Assembly (NCBI RefSeq): GCF_019510245.1
Contig: NZ_JAEKKT010000122.1
Location: forward strand, 47,851 to 111,850
Direction: 5' to 3'
DNA: 64,000 nucleotides
From: Streptomyces sp.
GTDB lineage: Bacteria > Actinomycetota > Actinomycetes > Streptomycetales > Streptomycetaceae
Shown here one piece after another: positions 24,313 through 33,657 of the stretch. Under the pieces are notes generated by a model. The model saw only the letters and a list, made by a program, of their open reading frames with translations, made no database searches and was not told where the DNA came from. The position numbers and the translations under genes were made by a program. Every line of letters begins with the position of its first letter. Position 1 is the first letter of the stretch.

Positions 24313-25995
24313 ATGACGAGTGCGACGGACGACTTCCGCAGGGCACGGGACTTCCTGCTGGAACACCGTGCGGACTACGCCACCGCCTACGAGGGCTTCG
24401 CCTGGCCGCGTCCGGACCACTTCAACTGGGCGCTGGACTGGTTCGACGTCATCGCCGAGGGCAACGACCGCACCGCCCTGCACATCGTCGAGGAGGACGG
24501 CGCGGAGACGAAGCTGTCCTTCGCCGAGCTGTCCGGGCGCTCAGACCGGGTCGCGAACCACCTGCGCGCGCGGGGCGTCGAGCCGGAGGACCGCATCCTG
24601 GTCATGCTCGGCAACCAGGCCGAGCTGTGGGAGACCGCGCTGGCCGCGATGAAGCTGCGGGCCGTGGTCATCCCGGCCACCCCGCTGCTCGGCCCGGCCG
24701 ACCTGTGCGACCGCGTCGAGCGGGGCCGCGTGAAGCACGTGATCGTGCGCGCCGAGGACGCGGCCAAGTTCGCCGAGGTGCCGGGCGCCTACACCCGGAT
24801 CGCGGTGGGCGGGCTGCCGGCGTCGGAGGCCGGGCCCTGGGAGCCGTACGAGGACGCGTACACCGCCTCGGCCGACTTCGTGCCCGACGGTCCCACCCTC
24901 GCCGACGACCCGCTGATGCTCTACTTCACCTCGGGTACCACCGCCCGCCCGAAGCTGGTCGAGCACACCCACACCTCGTACCCGATCGGGCACCTGGCGA
25001 CCATGTACTGGATCGGCCTCAAGCCCGGTGACGTGCACCTGAACATCTCGTCGCCGGGGTGGGCGAAGCACGCCTGGTCGAACCTCTTCGCCCCCTGGAA
25101 CGCCGAGGCGACGGTCTTCATCCACAACTACGCGCGCTTCGACGCGGGCCGGCTGATGGCCGAGATGGACCGGCACGGCGTGACGTCCTTCTGCGCCCCG
25201 CCGACGGTGTGGCGCATGCTCATCCAGGCGGATCTTAGCCAGCTGGCGACCCCGCCCCGCGAGGTCGTCGCGGCGGGCGAGCCGCTCAACCCCGAGGTGA
25301 TCGAGCAGGTGCGGCGGGCCTGGGGCGTGACCATCCGGGACGGGTTCGGGCAGACGGAGACGGCCGTGCAGGTCTCCAACAGCCCGGGGCAGGAGCTGAA
25401 GACGGGGTCGATGGGGCGCCCGAGCCCGGGGTACCGGGTCGAGCTCCTGGACCCGGTCAGTGGCGCCCCCGGCGCGACGGAGGGCGAGATCGCGCTCGAC
25501 CTGGCGGCGCGGCCGGTGGGCCTGATGACCGGCTACCACGGGGACGCCGACCGTACGGCGGAGGCGATGGCCGGCGGCTACTACCGCACCGGGGACATCG
25601 GCTCGCGCGACGAGGACGGCTACATCACCTACGTCGGCCGCGCGGACGACGTGTTCAAGGCGTCCGACTACAAGATCAGCCCGTTCGAGCTGGAGAGCGC
25701 CCTCCTCGAACACGAGGCGGTGGCCGAGGCGGCCGTCGTGCCCGCGCCGGACGAGCTGCGGCTCGCCGTGCCGAAGGCGTACATCGTCCTGGCGGCGGGC
25801 TGGGAGCCGGGCCCGGACACCGCGAAGGTGCTCTTCGACCACTCGCGGCAGGTGCTGGCGCCGTACAAGAGGGTCCGGCGGCTGGAGTTCGCCCCGCTCC
25901 CGAAGACCGTGTCCGGGAAGATCCGCCGGATCGAGCTGCGCGAGGCCACGGCCGCCGGCTCGGCCCACGAGTACCGCGAGGAGGACTTCCGGTGA
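24313..25995 (+). CDS. AMP-forming acyl-CoA synthetase
   Basis: A 560-aa ANL-superfamily ligase with the ATP-binding loop [11 protein letters not shown], motif GFGQTE, YRTGDIG hinge region and the catalytic lysine in [14 protein letters not shown]. The sequence is closest in feel to acetyl/medium-chain or benzoate-type acyl-CoA synthetases ([31 protein letters not shown] at the start). It would convert a carboxylic acid to its CoA thioester in the cytoplasm. The start ATG 24313 follows GAAGGAGA. The stop overlaps the next ligase by GTGA, so the two are co-translated. Confidence 0.92.
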   Translation: MTSATDDFRRARDFLLEHRADYATAYEGFAWPRPDHFNWALDWFDVIAEGNDRTALHIVEEDGAETKLSFAELSGRSDRVANHLRARGVEPEDRILVMLGNQAELWETALAAMKLRAVVIPATPLLGPADLCDRVERGRVKHVIVRAEDAAKFAEVPGAYTRIAVGGLPASEAGPWEPYEDAYTASADFVPDGPTLADDPLMLYFTSGTTARPKLVEHTHTSYPIGHLATMYWIGLKPGDVHLNISSPGWAKHAWSNLFAPWNAEATVFIHNYARFDAGRLMAEMDRHGVTSFCAPPTVWRMLIQADLSQLATPPREVVAAGEPLNPEVIEQVRRAWGVTIRDGFGQTETAVQVSNSPGQELKTGSMGRPSPGYRVELLDPVSGAPGATEGEIALDLAARPVGLMTGYHGDADRTAEAMAGGYYRTGDIGSRDEDGYITYVGRADDVFKASDYKISPFELESALLEHEAVAEAAVVPAPDELRLAVPKAYIVLAAGWEPGPDTAKVLFDHSRQVLAPYKRVRRLEFAPLPKTVSGKIRRIELREATAAGSAHEYREEDFR

Positions 25996-27599
25996 GTTCG
26001 TCGTACACGCACGGCACGAGCGGCACCACGCTGCTCGGCGACACCATCGGGGCCAACCTGGACCGGGCGGTCGCGGCCTGGCCGGACCGCGAGGCGCTGG
26101 TGGACGTGGCGACCGGCAGGCGCTGGACGTACGCCCGGTTCGCCGAGGACGTGGACCGGCTGGCCACCGCGCTGCTGGCGAGCGGAGTCGCCAAGGGCGA
26201 CCGGGTGGGCATCTGGGCGGTCAACTGCGCCGAGTGGGTGCTCGTGCAGTACGCCACCGCCCGGATCGGCGCGATCATGGTCAACATCAACCCGGCCTAC
26301 CGGACCCACGAGGTCGAGTACGTCCTGAACCAGGCCGGGATCTCCCTGCTGTTCGCCTTGCTGCGGCACAAGACCAGCGACTACCGGGCGATGGTGGAGG
26401 AAGTGCGGGGCAGGTGCCCGCAGTTGCGGGAGACGGTCTACATCGGGGACCCGAGCTGGGAGGCGCTGACCACCCGCGGGACGGCCGAGCAGGGACCCGA
26501 ACTGGCGGCCCGGGCGGCCGAGTTGTCCTGCGACGACCCCATCAACATCCAGTACACCTCGGGCACGACCGGCTTCCCGAAGGGGGCCACGCTCTCCCAC
26601 CACAACATCCTCAACAACGGTTACTTCGTCGGGGAGTTGATCGACTACACCGAGCAGGACCGGATCTGCATCCCGGTGCCCTTCTATCACTGCTTCGGCA
26701 TGGTGATGGGCAACCTGGCCGCCACCTCCCACGGCGCCTGCATGGTGATCCCGGCCCCGTCCTTCGACCCGAGGGCCACCCTGGAGGCCGTCCAGCAGGA
26801 GCGCTGCACCTCGCTCTACGGCGTCCCGACCATGTTCATCGCGGAGCTCAACCTCCCCGACTTCGCGACGTACGACCTCTCCACCCTGCGCACCGGCATC
26901 ATGGCGGGCTCGCCCTGCCCGGTCGAGGTGATGAAACGGGTGGTCGCCGAGATGCACATGGCGGAGGTCTCCATCTGCTACGGCATGACGGAGACGTCGC
27001 CGGTCTCGCTCCAGACCCGGATCGAGGACGACCTGGAACACCGCACCGGCACCGTCGGCCGGGTGCTGCCGCACCTGGAGGTCAAGATCGTCGACCCGGC
27101 CACCGGGGTCACCCAGCCCCGGGGCACGGCGGGCGAGTTGTGCACCCGTGGCTACAGCGTGATGCTCGGCTACTGGAACGAGCCGGAGAAGACGGCGGAG
27201 GCCGTCGATTCCGGGCGCTGGATGCACACCGGCGACCTGGCGATGATGCGCGAGGACGGGTACGTCGAGATCGTCGGCCGCATCAAGGACATGATCATCC
27301 GGGGCGGCGAGAACATCTACCCGCGCGAGGTCGAGGAGTTCCTCTACGCCCACCCCGGGATCCGGGACGTCCAGGTGGTCGGGGTGCCGCACGAGAGGTA
27401 CGGCGAGGAGGTCCTGGCCTGCGTCATCCCGCACGACCCGGCCACCCCGCCCACCCTGGACGAACTCCGCACCTTCTGCGAGGGCCGCCTGGCCCACTAC
27501 AAGATCCCGAGCCGCATCGAGATCCTGACCGACTTCCCGATGACGGTCTCGGGCAAGGTCCGCAAGATCGAGCTGAGGGAGAACTACAGCACCCCGTGA
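25992..27599 (+). CDS. AMP-binding fatty-acid/medium-chain acyl-CoA ligase
   Basis: A 535-aa ANL ligase with [31 protein letters not shown] and the C-terminal catalytic lysine in [11 protein letters not shown]. It resembles ACSF2/FadD-like medium-chain ligases ([35 protein letters not shown]). It starts at GTG 25992 inside the stop of the first ligase. Having two different ligases in one operon suggests related acids, or the acid and a chain-shortened product. No beta-oxidation genes are attached, so the pathway is unclear. Confidence 0.92.
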   Translation: MSSSYTHGTSGTTLLGDTIGANLDRAVAAWPDREALVDVATGRRWTYARFAEDVDRLATALLASGVAKGDRVGIWAVNCAEWVLVQYATARIGAIMVNINPAYRTHEVEYVLNQAGISLLFALLRHKTSDYRAMVEEVRGRCPQLRETVYIGDPSWEALTTRGTAEQGPELAARAAELSCDDPINIQYTSGTTGFPKGATLSHHNILNNGYFVGELIDYTEQDRICIPVPFYHCFGMVMGNLAATSHGACMVIPAPSFDPRATLEAVQQERCTSLYGVPTMFIAELNLPDFATYDLSTLRTGIMAGSPCPVEVMKRVVAEMHMAEVSICYGMTETSPVSLQTRIEDDLEHRTGTVGRVLPHLEVKIVDPATGVTQPRGTAGELCTRGYSVMLGYWNEPEKTAEAVDSGRWMHTGDLAMMREDGYVEIVGRIKDMIIRGGENIYPREVEEFLYAHPGIRDVQVVGVPHERYGEEVLACVIPHDPATPPTLDELRTFCEGRLAHYKIPSRIEILTDFPMTVSGKVRKIELRENYSTP

Positions 27600-27638
27600 G
27601 CGTCAGCGCCCCGCACGGGTCAGCGCCCCGCCGGGGTC

Positions 27639-27655
27639 GCGCCCCGTAGGGGCGC
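27639..27655. terminator. GCGCCCC-gta-GGGGCGC hairpin
   Basis: A perfect seven-pair stem with a three-base loop, immediately followed by GGGGGTACCCCC, between the convergent CoA-ligase and zinc-ribbon genes. It probably terminates both. Confidence 0.6.
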
Positions 27656-27692
27656 TGGGGGTACCCCCGGCCGAAGGCTGGGGGAGGAACTG
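27650..27692. repeat. Dispersed intergenic repeat, copy 1
   Basis: The stretch from GGGCGCTGGGGG through ACCCCCGGCCGAAGG to GGAGGAACTG recurs with few changes at 58561-58603. Both copies follow a plus-strand gene and precede the end of a minus-strand gene. Similar G-rich units are common between Streptomyces genes. Confidence 0.75.
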
Positions 27693-27722
27693 GGCGACCA
27701 GCCCCCGCCGGCCCGCGGCTGC

Positions 27723-28400
27723 TCACGTACCCGAGCCGTGCAGTTCATCGGCGGGACTGTTGACCGGCTGCGGCGTCCCCGTGAAGTCAAGAACGAACAA
27801 CGGCACCCCCAGGGCGTCGGCCCGCTCCCGCGCCTCCTCGGCGTACCCCGCAAGGGAGAAGTACACGCACGCCGAGTCCTCCGTCATCGCCGTCAGCCAC
27901 AGACACTCCACGTCCCGCCGCGAGGCCGGCTGCACGGTCGGGTCCACCTGGGCCACCAGCCCCTTGGCGGCCAGCCCGATGCCGGACGGCGGCCGCTGGT
28001 CGGCGCGGCGGATGTCCCGGTACCCGAGCCAGCGCAGGTAGAGCGCGGCCGCGGTGACCGCGTCCCGGGCGGTGCGGATCGTCACGGGACGGAAGGCCGC
28101 CCGGGGCTCGGGCCCGGGCTCCGCCGGCGGCGCGGACACGCCGCCGGCGACCGCGATGCGCAGCACCGCCCCGCACGGGCAGCCCAGCTCCGGCTGCGGC
28201 CACTGGTCCCGGCGGCCGCAGGAGCCGCAGCTCACCGTCACCCAGTCCGCGTCCCAGGCGCGGTGCGCCACCGGCGTCGGCCCGGCCGTGCCGTCCAGGC
28301 TCGGGGTGACCGGCGAGCCGCAGGCGCACGGGTACGACGGCGCGGTGTAGACGTGCTCGCGCCGACAGGCCGGACAGCGCACCGGCACGCTCTCGGACAT
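27723..28400 (-). CDS. Zinc-ribbon protein with Mrr-like C-terminal domain
   Basis: A 225-aa protein. The first half has paired Cys motifs (CPACRREHVY with CACG, and CGSCGRRDQW with CPCG) that suggest two zinc ribbons. The second half, RTARDAVTAAALYLRWLGYRDIRRAD through SACVYFSLAGYAEEARERADALGVPLFVLDF, has the helix-strand order of a restriction-endonuclease (Mrr-like) fold, but the usual QVK catalytic strand reads GLVAQVD, so activity is doubtful. The start ATG 28400 is eight bases after GAGG. Function is unknown; nucleic-acid binding is a reasonable inference. Confidence 0.75.
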   Translation of the reverse strand: MSESVPVRCPACRREHVYTAPSYPCACGSPVTPSLDGTAGPTPVAHRAWDADWVTVSCGSCGRRDQWPQPELGCPCGAVLRIAVAGGVSAPPAEPGPEPRAAFRPVTIRTARDAVTAAALYLRWLGYRDIRRADQRPPSGIGLAAKGLVAQVDPTVQPASRRDVECLWLTAMTEDSACVYFSLAGYAEEARERADALGVPLFVLDFTGTPQPVNSPADELHGSGT

Positions 28401-28503
28401 GGCCCCCACCTCAGGCGTCGCGTCGGTTCAGCCGTCCCATGGTGCTCCCGCCGGGGCCCGGTTGTCCGTCCCTTGACGACGTTCGTCACCGCACCTACAT
28501 TGA

Positions 28504-28539
28504 TTTCAGATAGTAGAAGTTATTTTCCGTATTACGGAA
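28504..28539. promoter_or_regulatory. AllR-type double operator of gcl
   Basis: The perfect palindrome TTCCGTATTACGGAA (28525-28539, extended by one A-T pair on each side) and the weaker TTTCAGATAGTAGAA (28504-28518) start 21 bp apart, 70 to 105 bp before the gcl start. The same two-site layout occurs at hyi, aceB and the allR-allB region. It probably binds the IclR-family repressor encoded at 58658. Confidence 0.75.
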
Positions 28540-28608
28540 ATACGAGACGATGCTCACCGCGGGGCGCGACGGGAGCAGGCATCCGACAGCCGAAAGCAGG
28601 AGTTCTCG

Positions 28609-30393
28609 ATGGCTCGTATGACCGCTGCCCGCGCGGCAGTTGAGATCCTCAAGCGCGAGGGCGTCACCGATGCGTTCGGTGTGCCCGGCGCGGCGATCAA
28701 CCCCTTCTACGCGGCGCTCAAGGCCTCCGGCGGCATCCACCACACCCTCGCCCGCCATGTCGAGGGCGCCTCGCACATGGCCGAGGGCTACACCCGTACC
28801 CGCCCCGGCAACATCGGCGTCTGCATCGGCACCTCGGGCCCGGCCGGCACCGACATGATCACCGGCCTCTACTCGGCCACCGGCGACTCCGTGCCGATCC
28901 TCTGCATCACCGGCCAGGCCCCGACCGCGGTGATCCACAAGGAGGACTTCCAGGCCGTCGACATCGCCTCGATCGCGCGGCCGGTCACGAAGATGGCGGT
29001 CACCGTGCTGGAGGCCGCGCAGGTCCCGGGCGTCTTCCAGCAGGCCTTCCACCTGATGCGCTCCGGCCGTCCGGGCCCGGTCCTGATCGACCTGCCGATC
29101 GACGTGCAGCTCACCGAGATCGAGTTCGACCCCGAGACGTACGAACCGCTTACGGTCTACAAGCCCGCCGCCACCCGGGCCCAGATCGAGAAGGCGCTCG
29201 GGATGCTGAACGCGTCGCAGCGCCCGCTGATCGTCGCCGGCGGCGGGGTCGTCAACGCGGACGCCGCCGAACTCCTCGTCGAGTTCGCCGAGCTGACCGG
29301 TACGCCGGTCGTCCCGACCCTGATGGGGTGGGGCGTCCTGCCCGACGACCACGAGCTGAACGCCGGCATGGTGGGCCTGCAGACCTCGCACCGCTACGGC
29401 AACGCGACCTTCCTGGAGTCCGACTTCGTCCTCGGCATCGGCAACCGCTGGGCCAACCGCCACACCGGCAGGCTGGACGTCTACACGGCCGGCCGCACCT
29501 TCGTCCACGTGGACGTCGAGCCCACCCAGATCGGCAGGATCTTCGCCCCCGACTACGGCATCGCCTCCGACGCGAAGGCGGCCCTCGAGCTCTTCGTCGA
29601 GGCGGCAAGGGAGTTGAAGGCGTCGGGCGGCCTCCCCGACCGCTCGCGGTGGGTGGCCGCGGCGCAGGAGAAGAGGGCGACCCTCCAGCGCCGCACCCAC
29701 TTCGACGACGTCCCGATCAAGCCGCAGCGCGTCTACGAGGAGATGAACAAGGCGTTCGGCCCGGAGACCCGGTACGTCTCCACGATCGGCCTCTCGCAGA
29801 TCGCCGGCGCCCAGATGCTGCACGTCTTCAGGCCCCGGCACTGGATCAACTGCGGCCAGGCGGGCCCGCTCGGCTGGACGATCCCGGCCGCGCTCGGCGT
29901 GGCCAAGGCCGACCCGGAGGCGTCCGTCGTCGCCCTCTCCGGCGACTACGACTTCCAGTTCATGCTGGAGGAACTCGCGGTCGGCGCGCAGCACAAGATC
30001 CCGTACGTCCACGTCCTGGTCAACAACTCCTACCTGGGCCTGATCCGCCAGGCGCAACGGGCGTTCGACATCGACTTCCAGGTCAGGCTGGAGTTCGAGA
30101 ACATCAACTCGCCCGAGCTGGGCGTCTACGGAGTCGACCACGTGAAGGTCGCCGAGGGCCTCGGCTGCAAGGCGATCCGGGTGACGGACCCGGCGGAGCT
30201 GGGCGCGGCCTTCGAGGAGGCCAGGAAGCTGGCCGCCGAGCACCGGGTGCCGGTCGTCGTGGAGGCGATCCTGGAGCGGGTCACCGACATCTCCATGTCG
30301 ACCACCAACGACATCTCGAACGTCGTCGAGTTCGAGGAGGTCGCGACCGAGCCGGGGCACGCCCCGACGTCGATCAGGACGCTGAAGGTCTGA
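28609..30393 (+). CDS. gcl: Glyoxylate carboligase
   Basis: A 594-aa ThDP-dependent enzyme that joins two glyoxylates to tartronate semialdehyde and CO2. Residues 45-60 read [16 protein letters not shown]. Val51 replaces the catalytic Glu found in nearly all ThDP enzymes, the hallmark of glyoxylate carboligase. The ThDP/Mg motif [21 protein letters not shown] is present near 440. Length matches E. coli Gcl. The start ATG 28609 follows AGGAG. It uses glyoxylate from allantoin breakdown; GlxR (31666-32559) reduces its product. An AllR-type double operator lies upstream and a strong hairpin follows. Confidence 0.97.
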   Translation: MARMTAARAAVEILKREGVTDAFGVPGAAINPFYAALKASGGIHHTLARHVEGASHMAEGYTRTRPGNIGVCIGTSGPAGTDMITGLYSATGDSVPILCITGQAPTAVIHKEDFQAVDIASIARPVTKMAVTVLEAAQVPGVFQQAFHLMRSGRPGPVLIDLPIDVQLTEIEFDPETYEPLTVYKPAATRAQIEKALGMLNASQRPLIVAGGGVVNADAAELLVEFAELTGTPVVPTLMGWGVLPDDHELNAGMVGLQTSHRYGNATFLESDFVLGIGNRWANRHTGRLDVYTAGRTFVHVDVEPTQIGRIFAPDYGIASDAKAALELFVEAARELKASGGLPDRSRWVAAAQEKRATLQRRTHFDDVPIKPQRVYEEMNKAFGPETRYVSTIGLSQIAGAQMLHVFRPRHWINCGQAGPLGWTIPAALGVAKADPEASVVALSGDYDFQFMLEELAVGAQHKIPYVHVLVNNSYLGLIRQAQRAFDIDFQVRLEFENINSPELGVYGVDHVKVAEGLGCKAIRVTDPAELGAAFEEARKLAAEHRVPVVVEAILERVTDISMSTTNDISNVVEFEEVATEPGHAPTSIRTLKV

Positions 30394-30406
30394 GCCGGCG
30401 AAGACG

Positions 30407-30445
30407 GGAGCGGGCGGTCCATCCCCGGGATGGACCGCCCGCTCC
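30407..30445. terminator. Strong hairpin after gcl
   Basis: The segment from GGAGCGGGCGGTCCATCC to its exact complement, GGATGGACCGCCCGCTCC, forms an 18-19 pair palindrome starting 14 bases after the gcl stop. No T run follows. It is probably the gcl terminator. Confidence 0.75.
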
Positions 30446-30591
30446 GCGTCGTAGGTGACTCGGTGCCCGCCGCCCCCGTGCCGGCGGGCACCGTGTGACG
30501 TGAATATGCCCCCTGACTGCGGCGGTTGAAGCATGTTGAACGCAGTTCAGAGCTTGATTTGAGGATCGGACGGCCCGTTCGTCCCGTTACA

Positions 30592-30834
30592 TCAGCTTTC
30601 GGGATGCTCGCTCAGGCCCGGCCAGTCGTCCGGGCCGCCGCCCTGCCACTCGATGAGGTCGCTCTCCTCGACCTCGATCCGGTCCAGGTCGGCCATGCGC
30701 AGGATCTCGATCACGTCGTCGAGGTGGGAGGCGATCCCCAGGGTGACGTCGCCCTCGGTGACCCGCCGGGAGCCGTCCAACGCCGGGGCGTGCACGACGA
30801 TGTGCGGGAACTCGGTCGGTGGATGTGCAGTCAT
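30592..30834 (-). CDS. Small conserved-type hypothetical protein
   Basis: An 80-aa acidic protein: IVVHAPALDGSRRVTEGDVTLGIASHLDDVIEILRMADLDRIEVEESDLIEWQGGGPDDW. It reads as a folded alpha/beta domain and has normal codon bias. The start is ATG 30834, ten bases after AGGAG. I do not recognise the family. It lies between gcl and the catalase remnant, convergent with gcl. Confidence 0.65.
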   Translation of the reverse strand: MTAHPPTEFPHIVVHAPALDGSRRVTEGDVTLGIASHLDDVIEILRMADLDRIEVEESDLIEWQGGGPDDWPGLSEHPES

Positions 30835-31182
30835 GCCACAAGGCTCCTGCGGCACGGCCGGGAACGCACGCCGAAGCGCCGGACGCGGGCGGTTCCGCAT
30901 CCGGCGCTCGGGCCGTGGGGCTCTCCTGGGCTGTGGCCGTCCGACGGCGCGAGGCTGGGCGCGACAGGACGTTCGCGCCGCCGGACGGGGCCCAGGGTGT
31001 GGCTGGGACCGCGGCGGGTGCGACGGAGCCGGGGCGTCCTTCCCTCTGGTCGAGAAGAGCGTCCGGTTCCTTCACCACCGCACTGGCTCGCACGCCGTCG
31101 CGGTCCTCGCCCCGCCCGCGCGCAGACACCGACCGGCCACCCCTCATCCGGGCCGGTCGGCCGCCGCGGGCCGCCTGTGGGG
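30835..31182. other. Gene-free spacer with one hairpin
   Basis: I see no protein-like frame on either strand. GCGCCGGACGCGG (30876-30888) and CCGCATCCGGCGC (30895-30907) form a 13-pair stem with one mismatch and a six-base loop, which could terminate the minus-strand transcript that includes the catalase remnant. Confidence 0.5.
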
Positions 31183-31491
31183 TCAGTCCTCGCGCAGGGC
31201 GCGGACCGCCTCCGCCACGCCCCTGCCGTACTCCCGGTCGGCGGCGTGGAAGTGAGCGAGGTTCTTCTCGATCACGCCGTCGCGGGTGACCTGCGAGAGG
31301 CTGCCGGCGATGTTCGCCACCAGCCGCTGCCGCTCCTCCGCGGACACCAGGCGATACCGCCCGCCCGCCTGGAAGAAGTCGTCGTCCTTGGCGTGCTGCG
31401 CGGCGATGGAGGCGTGAGAGGTGCCCCCGTCGGAATGCTGGTCGTCGGCGACCGGGGCGCCGGACTCGGTGGTGAGCGCGCGCTTCGACAT
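31183..31491 (-). pseudogene. Catalase with internal in-frame deletion (about 102 aa left)
   Basis: The first 20 residues, MSKRALTTESGAPVADDQHS, are the standard N-terminus of a clade of monofunctional catalases. After a short junction the sequence continues with the catalase C-terminus: KDDDFFQAGGRYRLVSAEERQRLVANIAGSLSQVTRD, then ending HFHAADREYGRGVAEAVRALRED. Roughly 380 residues with the heme pocket, catalytic His, Asn and proximal Tyr are missing, with the frame kept. It cannot be a catalase. Gene position between gcl and glxR is where I recall a full catalase in S. coelicolor. Both an AllR-type site (31528) and a TCAAC-N5-GTTGA site (31566) remain upstream. Confidence 0.88.
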
Positions 31492-31527
31492 CGTGGGCCC
31501 TCCGTGCGGATGCCAGCGGAAAATCAC

Positions 31528-31542
31528 TTCCGCTTCGCGGAG
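31528..31542. promoter_or_regulatory. AllR-type operator of the catalase remnant
   Basis: TTCCGCTTCGCGGAG, one base from a perfect inverted repeat and 13 of 15 identical to the allR-allB site at 59544. It is 37 to 51 bp upstream of the catalase-remnant start, so the lost catalase was probably in the ureide regulon. Confidence 0.6.
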
Positions 31543-31565
31543 CCTAGGCAGGGTCGGCTGGGGCG

Positions 31566-31580
31566 TCAACAGTTTGTTGA
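31566..31580. promoter_or_regulatory. TCAAC-N5-GTTGA motif (catalase remnant promoter)
   Basis: TCAACAGTTTGTTGA is a perfect inverted repeat with five-base arms. The same motif is at 36212 (uraD) and 59637 (allB), and with one change at 57406 (aceB). Confidence 0.55.
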
Positions 31581-31665
31581 GGTGGTTTCCGGGCGGTGCC
31601 GGCGCCTGGGCGCGACAGGACAGGTGTCGGCACCGGCACCGCCCGGAAGTCATGGGGGGGCCGGC

Positions 31666-32559
31666 TCAGACCTGCGCGCCGGACAGGCGCTCCACCGCGC
31701 GCAGCAGTGCCGAGTGGTCGAGGCCGCCGTCGCCCTGCGCGCGCAGGGAAGCGACGAGTTGGGCCACCACGGCGCCGACGGGCAGGGCGGCGCCGACGTT
31801 GCGGGCCGCGTCCGTGACGATGCCCATGTCCTTGTGGTGCAGGTCGATCCGGAAGCCCGGCCGGAAGTCGCGGCTGAGGAAGTTGTCCTTCTTCCGGGTC
31901 AGCACGGTCGAGCCGGCCAGGCCGCCGTTCAGCACGTCCAGCGCGGCCGTCAGGTCCACGCCGGACTTCTCCAGGAAGACCACGGCCTCGGCGCACGCCT
32001 GGAGGTTCACGGCGACGATCAGCTGGTTGGCGGCCTTCACGGTCTGGCCGGAGCCGTGCGGACCGCACAGCACGATGGTCCTGCCCAGCGTCTCGAAGAT
32101 CGGCCTGGCGGTGTCGAAGTCGGCCTGCTCGCCGCCGACCATGATGGACAGCACGGCCTCGACGGCACCGGCCTCACCGCCGGACACGGGCGCGTCGAGC
32201 ACGCGGATGCCCCGGTCCCGCGCCGCCCTCGCCAGGTCGACGGAGGTCTGCGGGGTGATGGACGACATGTCGATCAGGAGCGCGCCGGACCGCGCGTTGG
32301 CGAGGATGCCGTCCGGGCCGTACGCGACGGCCTCGACCTGCGGCGACGCCGGGACCATGGTGATGACCACGTCCGCGTCCCGCACCGCCCCGGCGATGGA
32401 GGTGGCCGCGGTGCCGCCGGCGGCCGCCAGCCGGTCCAGCTTGTCCTGCTCCAGCGTGAAGCCGGTGACGTCGTAACCCGCCTTGACCAGGTTCTCGGAC
32501 ATGGGGGAGCCCATGATGCCGAGGCCTATCCAGGCGATCTTGGGGAGTGTGTTGCTCAT
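31666..32559 (-). CDS. glxR: 2-hydroxy-3-oxopropionate (tartronate semialdehyde) reductase
   Basis: A 297-aa beta-hydroxyacid dehydrogenase that reduces tartronate semialdehyde, the Gcl product, to D-glycerate with NAD(P)H. It has the N-terminal dinucleotide fold IAWIGLGIMGSPMSENL, the substrate-binding DAPVSGGEAGA and the catalytic lysine in GSGQTVKAANQLIVA. Length is usual for GarR/GlxR. The start is ATG 32559; an in-frame start at 32589 adds a poor extension. It follows hyi on the same strand after a 125-bp hairpin-containing spacer, so both likely use the AllR-type operators upstream of hyi. Confidence 0.95.
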   Translation of the reverse strand: MSNTLPKIAWIGLGIMGSPMSENLVKAGYDVTGFTLEQDKLDRLAAAGGTAATSIAGAVRDADVVITMVPASPQVEAVAYGPDGILANARSGALLIDMSSITPQTSVDLARAARDRGIRVLDAPVSGGEAGAVEAVLSIMVGGEQADFDTARPIFETLGRTIVLCGPHGSGQTVKAANQLIVAVNLQACAEAVVFLEKSGVDLTAALDVLNGGLAGSTVLTRKKDNFLSRDFRPGFRIDLHHKDMGIVTDAARNVGAALPVGAVVAQLVASLRAQGDGGLDHSALLRAVERLSGAQV

Positions 32560-32653
32560 AGGGGGTGCCTCTCTGGATACGTCAATCACACAGCCCGTCT
32601 GGGGGTCCCCCTCTGGGGGAGTTTGAGGACGAGGCCGAAGGAGGAGCGGTGGT

Positions 32654-32673
32654 CCGGGGGCGGCAGCCCCCGG
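32654..32673. terminator. Intra-operon hairpin between hyi and glxR
   Basis: CCGGGGGC and GCCCCCGG pair perfectly around GGCA. It sits within a G-rich spacer (about 32593-32683) that also contains GGGGGTCCCCC and GAGTTTGAGGACGAG, of a kind repeated between Streptomyces genes. It could lower glxR transcription relative to hyi. Confidence 0.4.
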
Positions 32674-32684
32674 GGACGGTCACA

Positions 32685-33524
32685 TCAACGGGTGGCGCGT
32701 CGGTCCACCGGCAGCCAGTCGAAGGCGTCCGCGCTCGGGCGGTCGCCCGCCTTGTACTCCAGGCCCACCCAGCCGTCGTACCCGGCCTTGCGCAACCCGC
32801 CGAGGAGGTCCTCCAGCGGCAGCGACCCCGTGCCCGGGGCGCCGCGGCCCGGGTTGTCGGCGATCTGGACGTGGCCGGTCTTCGCGGCGTACCGCTCGAT
32901 CACCGACGGCAGGTCCTCGCCGTTCATCGACAGGTGGTAAAGGTCCATCAGGAAGCGGGCGTTGCCGAGTCCCGTGGCCTCGTTGACCCTGTCGACGACC
33001 TCGACGGCGGCCGGGGCCGACACCAGCGGGTACCGCGGCGACTCGGGCTCGTTGAGCGCCTCGATCAGCAGGACCGCGCCGATCCGGTCGGCCGCGCGCG
33101 CAGCGAGCGCCAGGTTCTCCAGGGCCAGCGCGTCCTGCTCGGCCGGGTCCACGCCGTCGACGCGGTTGCCGTACAGCGCGTTGAGCGCCGTGCAGCCGAG
33201 TGACCGGGCGAAGCCGGCCGCCACGTCGATGTTGGCGCGGAACCGCTCCGACTCCGCGCCCGGGACCGACAGGGCGCCCCGGTCGGGTCCGGGCAGCCGG
33301 CCGGCGTAGAAGTTCAGGCCCGTCAGCCGGACACCCGCGTCCTCGATCGCCTTCCTCAGCGCGTCGAGCCCGGAGCGCTCGGGGGTGGGGGAGTCGACCC
33401 AGGGCCACCACAGCTCGACCGCCGGGAAACCGGCCGCGGCGGCAGCCGCCGGGCGCTCCAGGAGCGGGAGTTCCGTGAAGAGGATCGACAGGTTGACGGT
33501 GAAGCGCTGCTCTGCGAATCCCAT
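32685..33524 (-). CDS. hyi: Hydroxypyruvate isomerase
   Basis: A 279-aa TIM-barrel isomerase of the Hyi/OtnI family. It interconverts hydroxypyruvate and tartronate semialdehyde. Typical segments: FTVNLSILFTELPLLERPAAAAAAGFPAVELWWPW, the metal-binding ALNEPESPRYP with LLIEALNEPE, MDLYHLSMNGEDL and VGLEYKAGDRP. The start is ATG 33524, nine bases after GGGAGCG; a start at 33620 would run through the operator. Two AllR-type sites lie 32-67 bp upstream. It heads the hyi-glxR(-catalase remnant) unit and diverges from polX. Confidence 0.93.
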   Translation of the reverse strand: MGFAEQRFTVNLSILFTELPLLERPAAAAAAGFPAVELWWPWVDSPTPERSGLDALRKAIEDAGVRLTGLNFYAGRLPGPDRGALSVPGAESERFRANIDVAAGFARSLGCTALNALYGNRVDGVDPAEQDALALENLALAARAADRIGAVLLIEALNEPESPRYPLVSAPAAVEVVDRVNEATGLGNARFLMDLYHLSMNGEDLPSVIERYAAKTGHVQIADNPGRGAPGTGSLPLEDLLGGLRKAGYDGWVGLEYKAGDRPSADAFDWLPVDRRATR

Positions 33525-33555
33525 GGGGGTCGGCGCTCCCTTCCACTGGCTCGTA

Positions 33556-33591
33556 TTCCGTATTACGGAAGTTGTCTTCTGCTTAATGGAA
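33556..33591. promoter_or_regulatory. AllR-type double operator of hyi
   Basis: TTCCGTATTACGGAA (33556-33570), identical to the strong gcl site, and TTCTGCTTAATGGAA (33577-33591) start exactly 21 bp apart. They are in the hyi-polX divergent region, close to hyi. Confidence 0.75.
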
Positions 33592-33657
33592 GACTGCCTG
33601 TGGTCCCGGAGGGCTGTCAAGAGCGCCCGCGCACATCCCGCGCCCTACCCTGGAGGT

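Noticed and set aside
24313..27599. The two AMP-binding proteins as adenylation domains of a natural-product cluster
   Set aside because: No carrier protein, ketosynthase or condensation domain is near. Lengths and C-termini are those of stand-alone CoA ligases.
30526..32940. An 804-codon plus-strand open frame across the catalase remnant and glxR
   Set aside because: No recognisable domain. It is antisense to glxR, which has catalytic residues in place.
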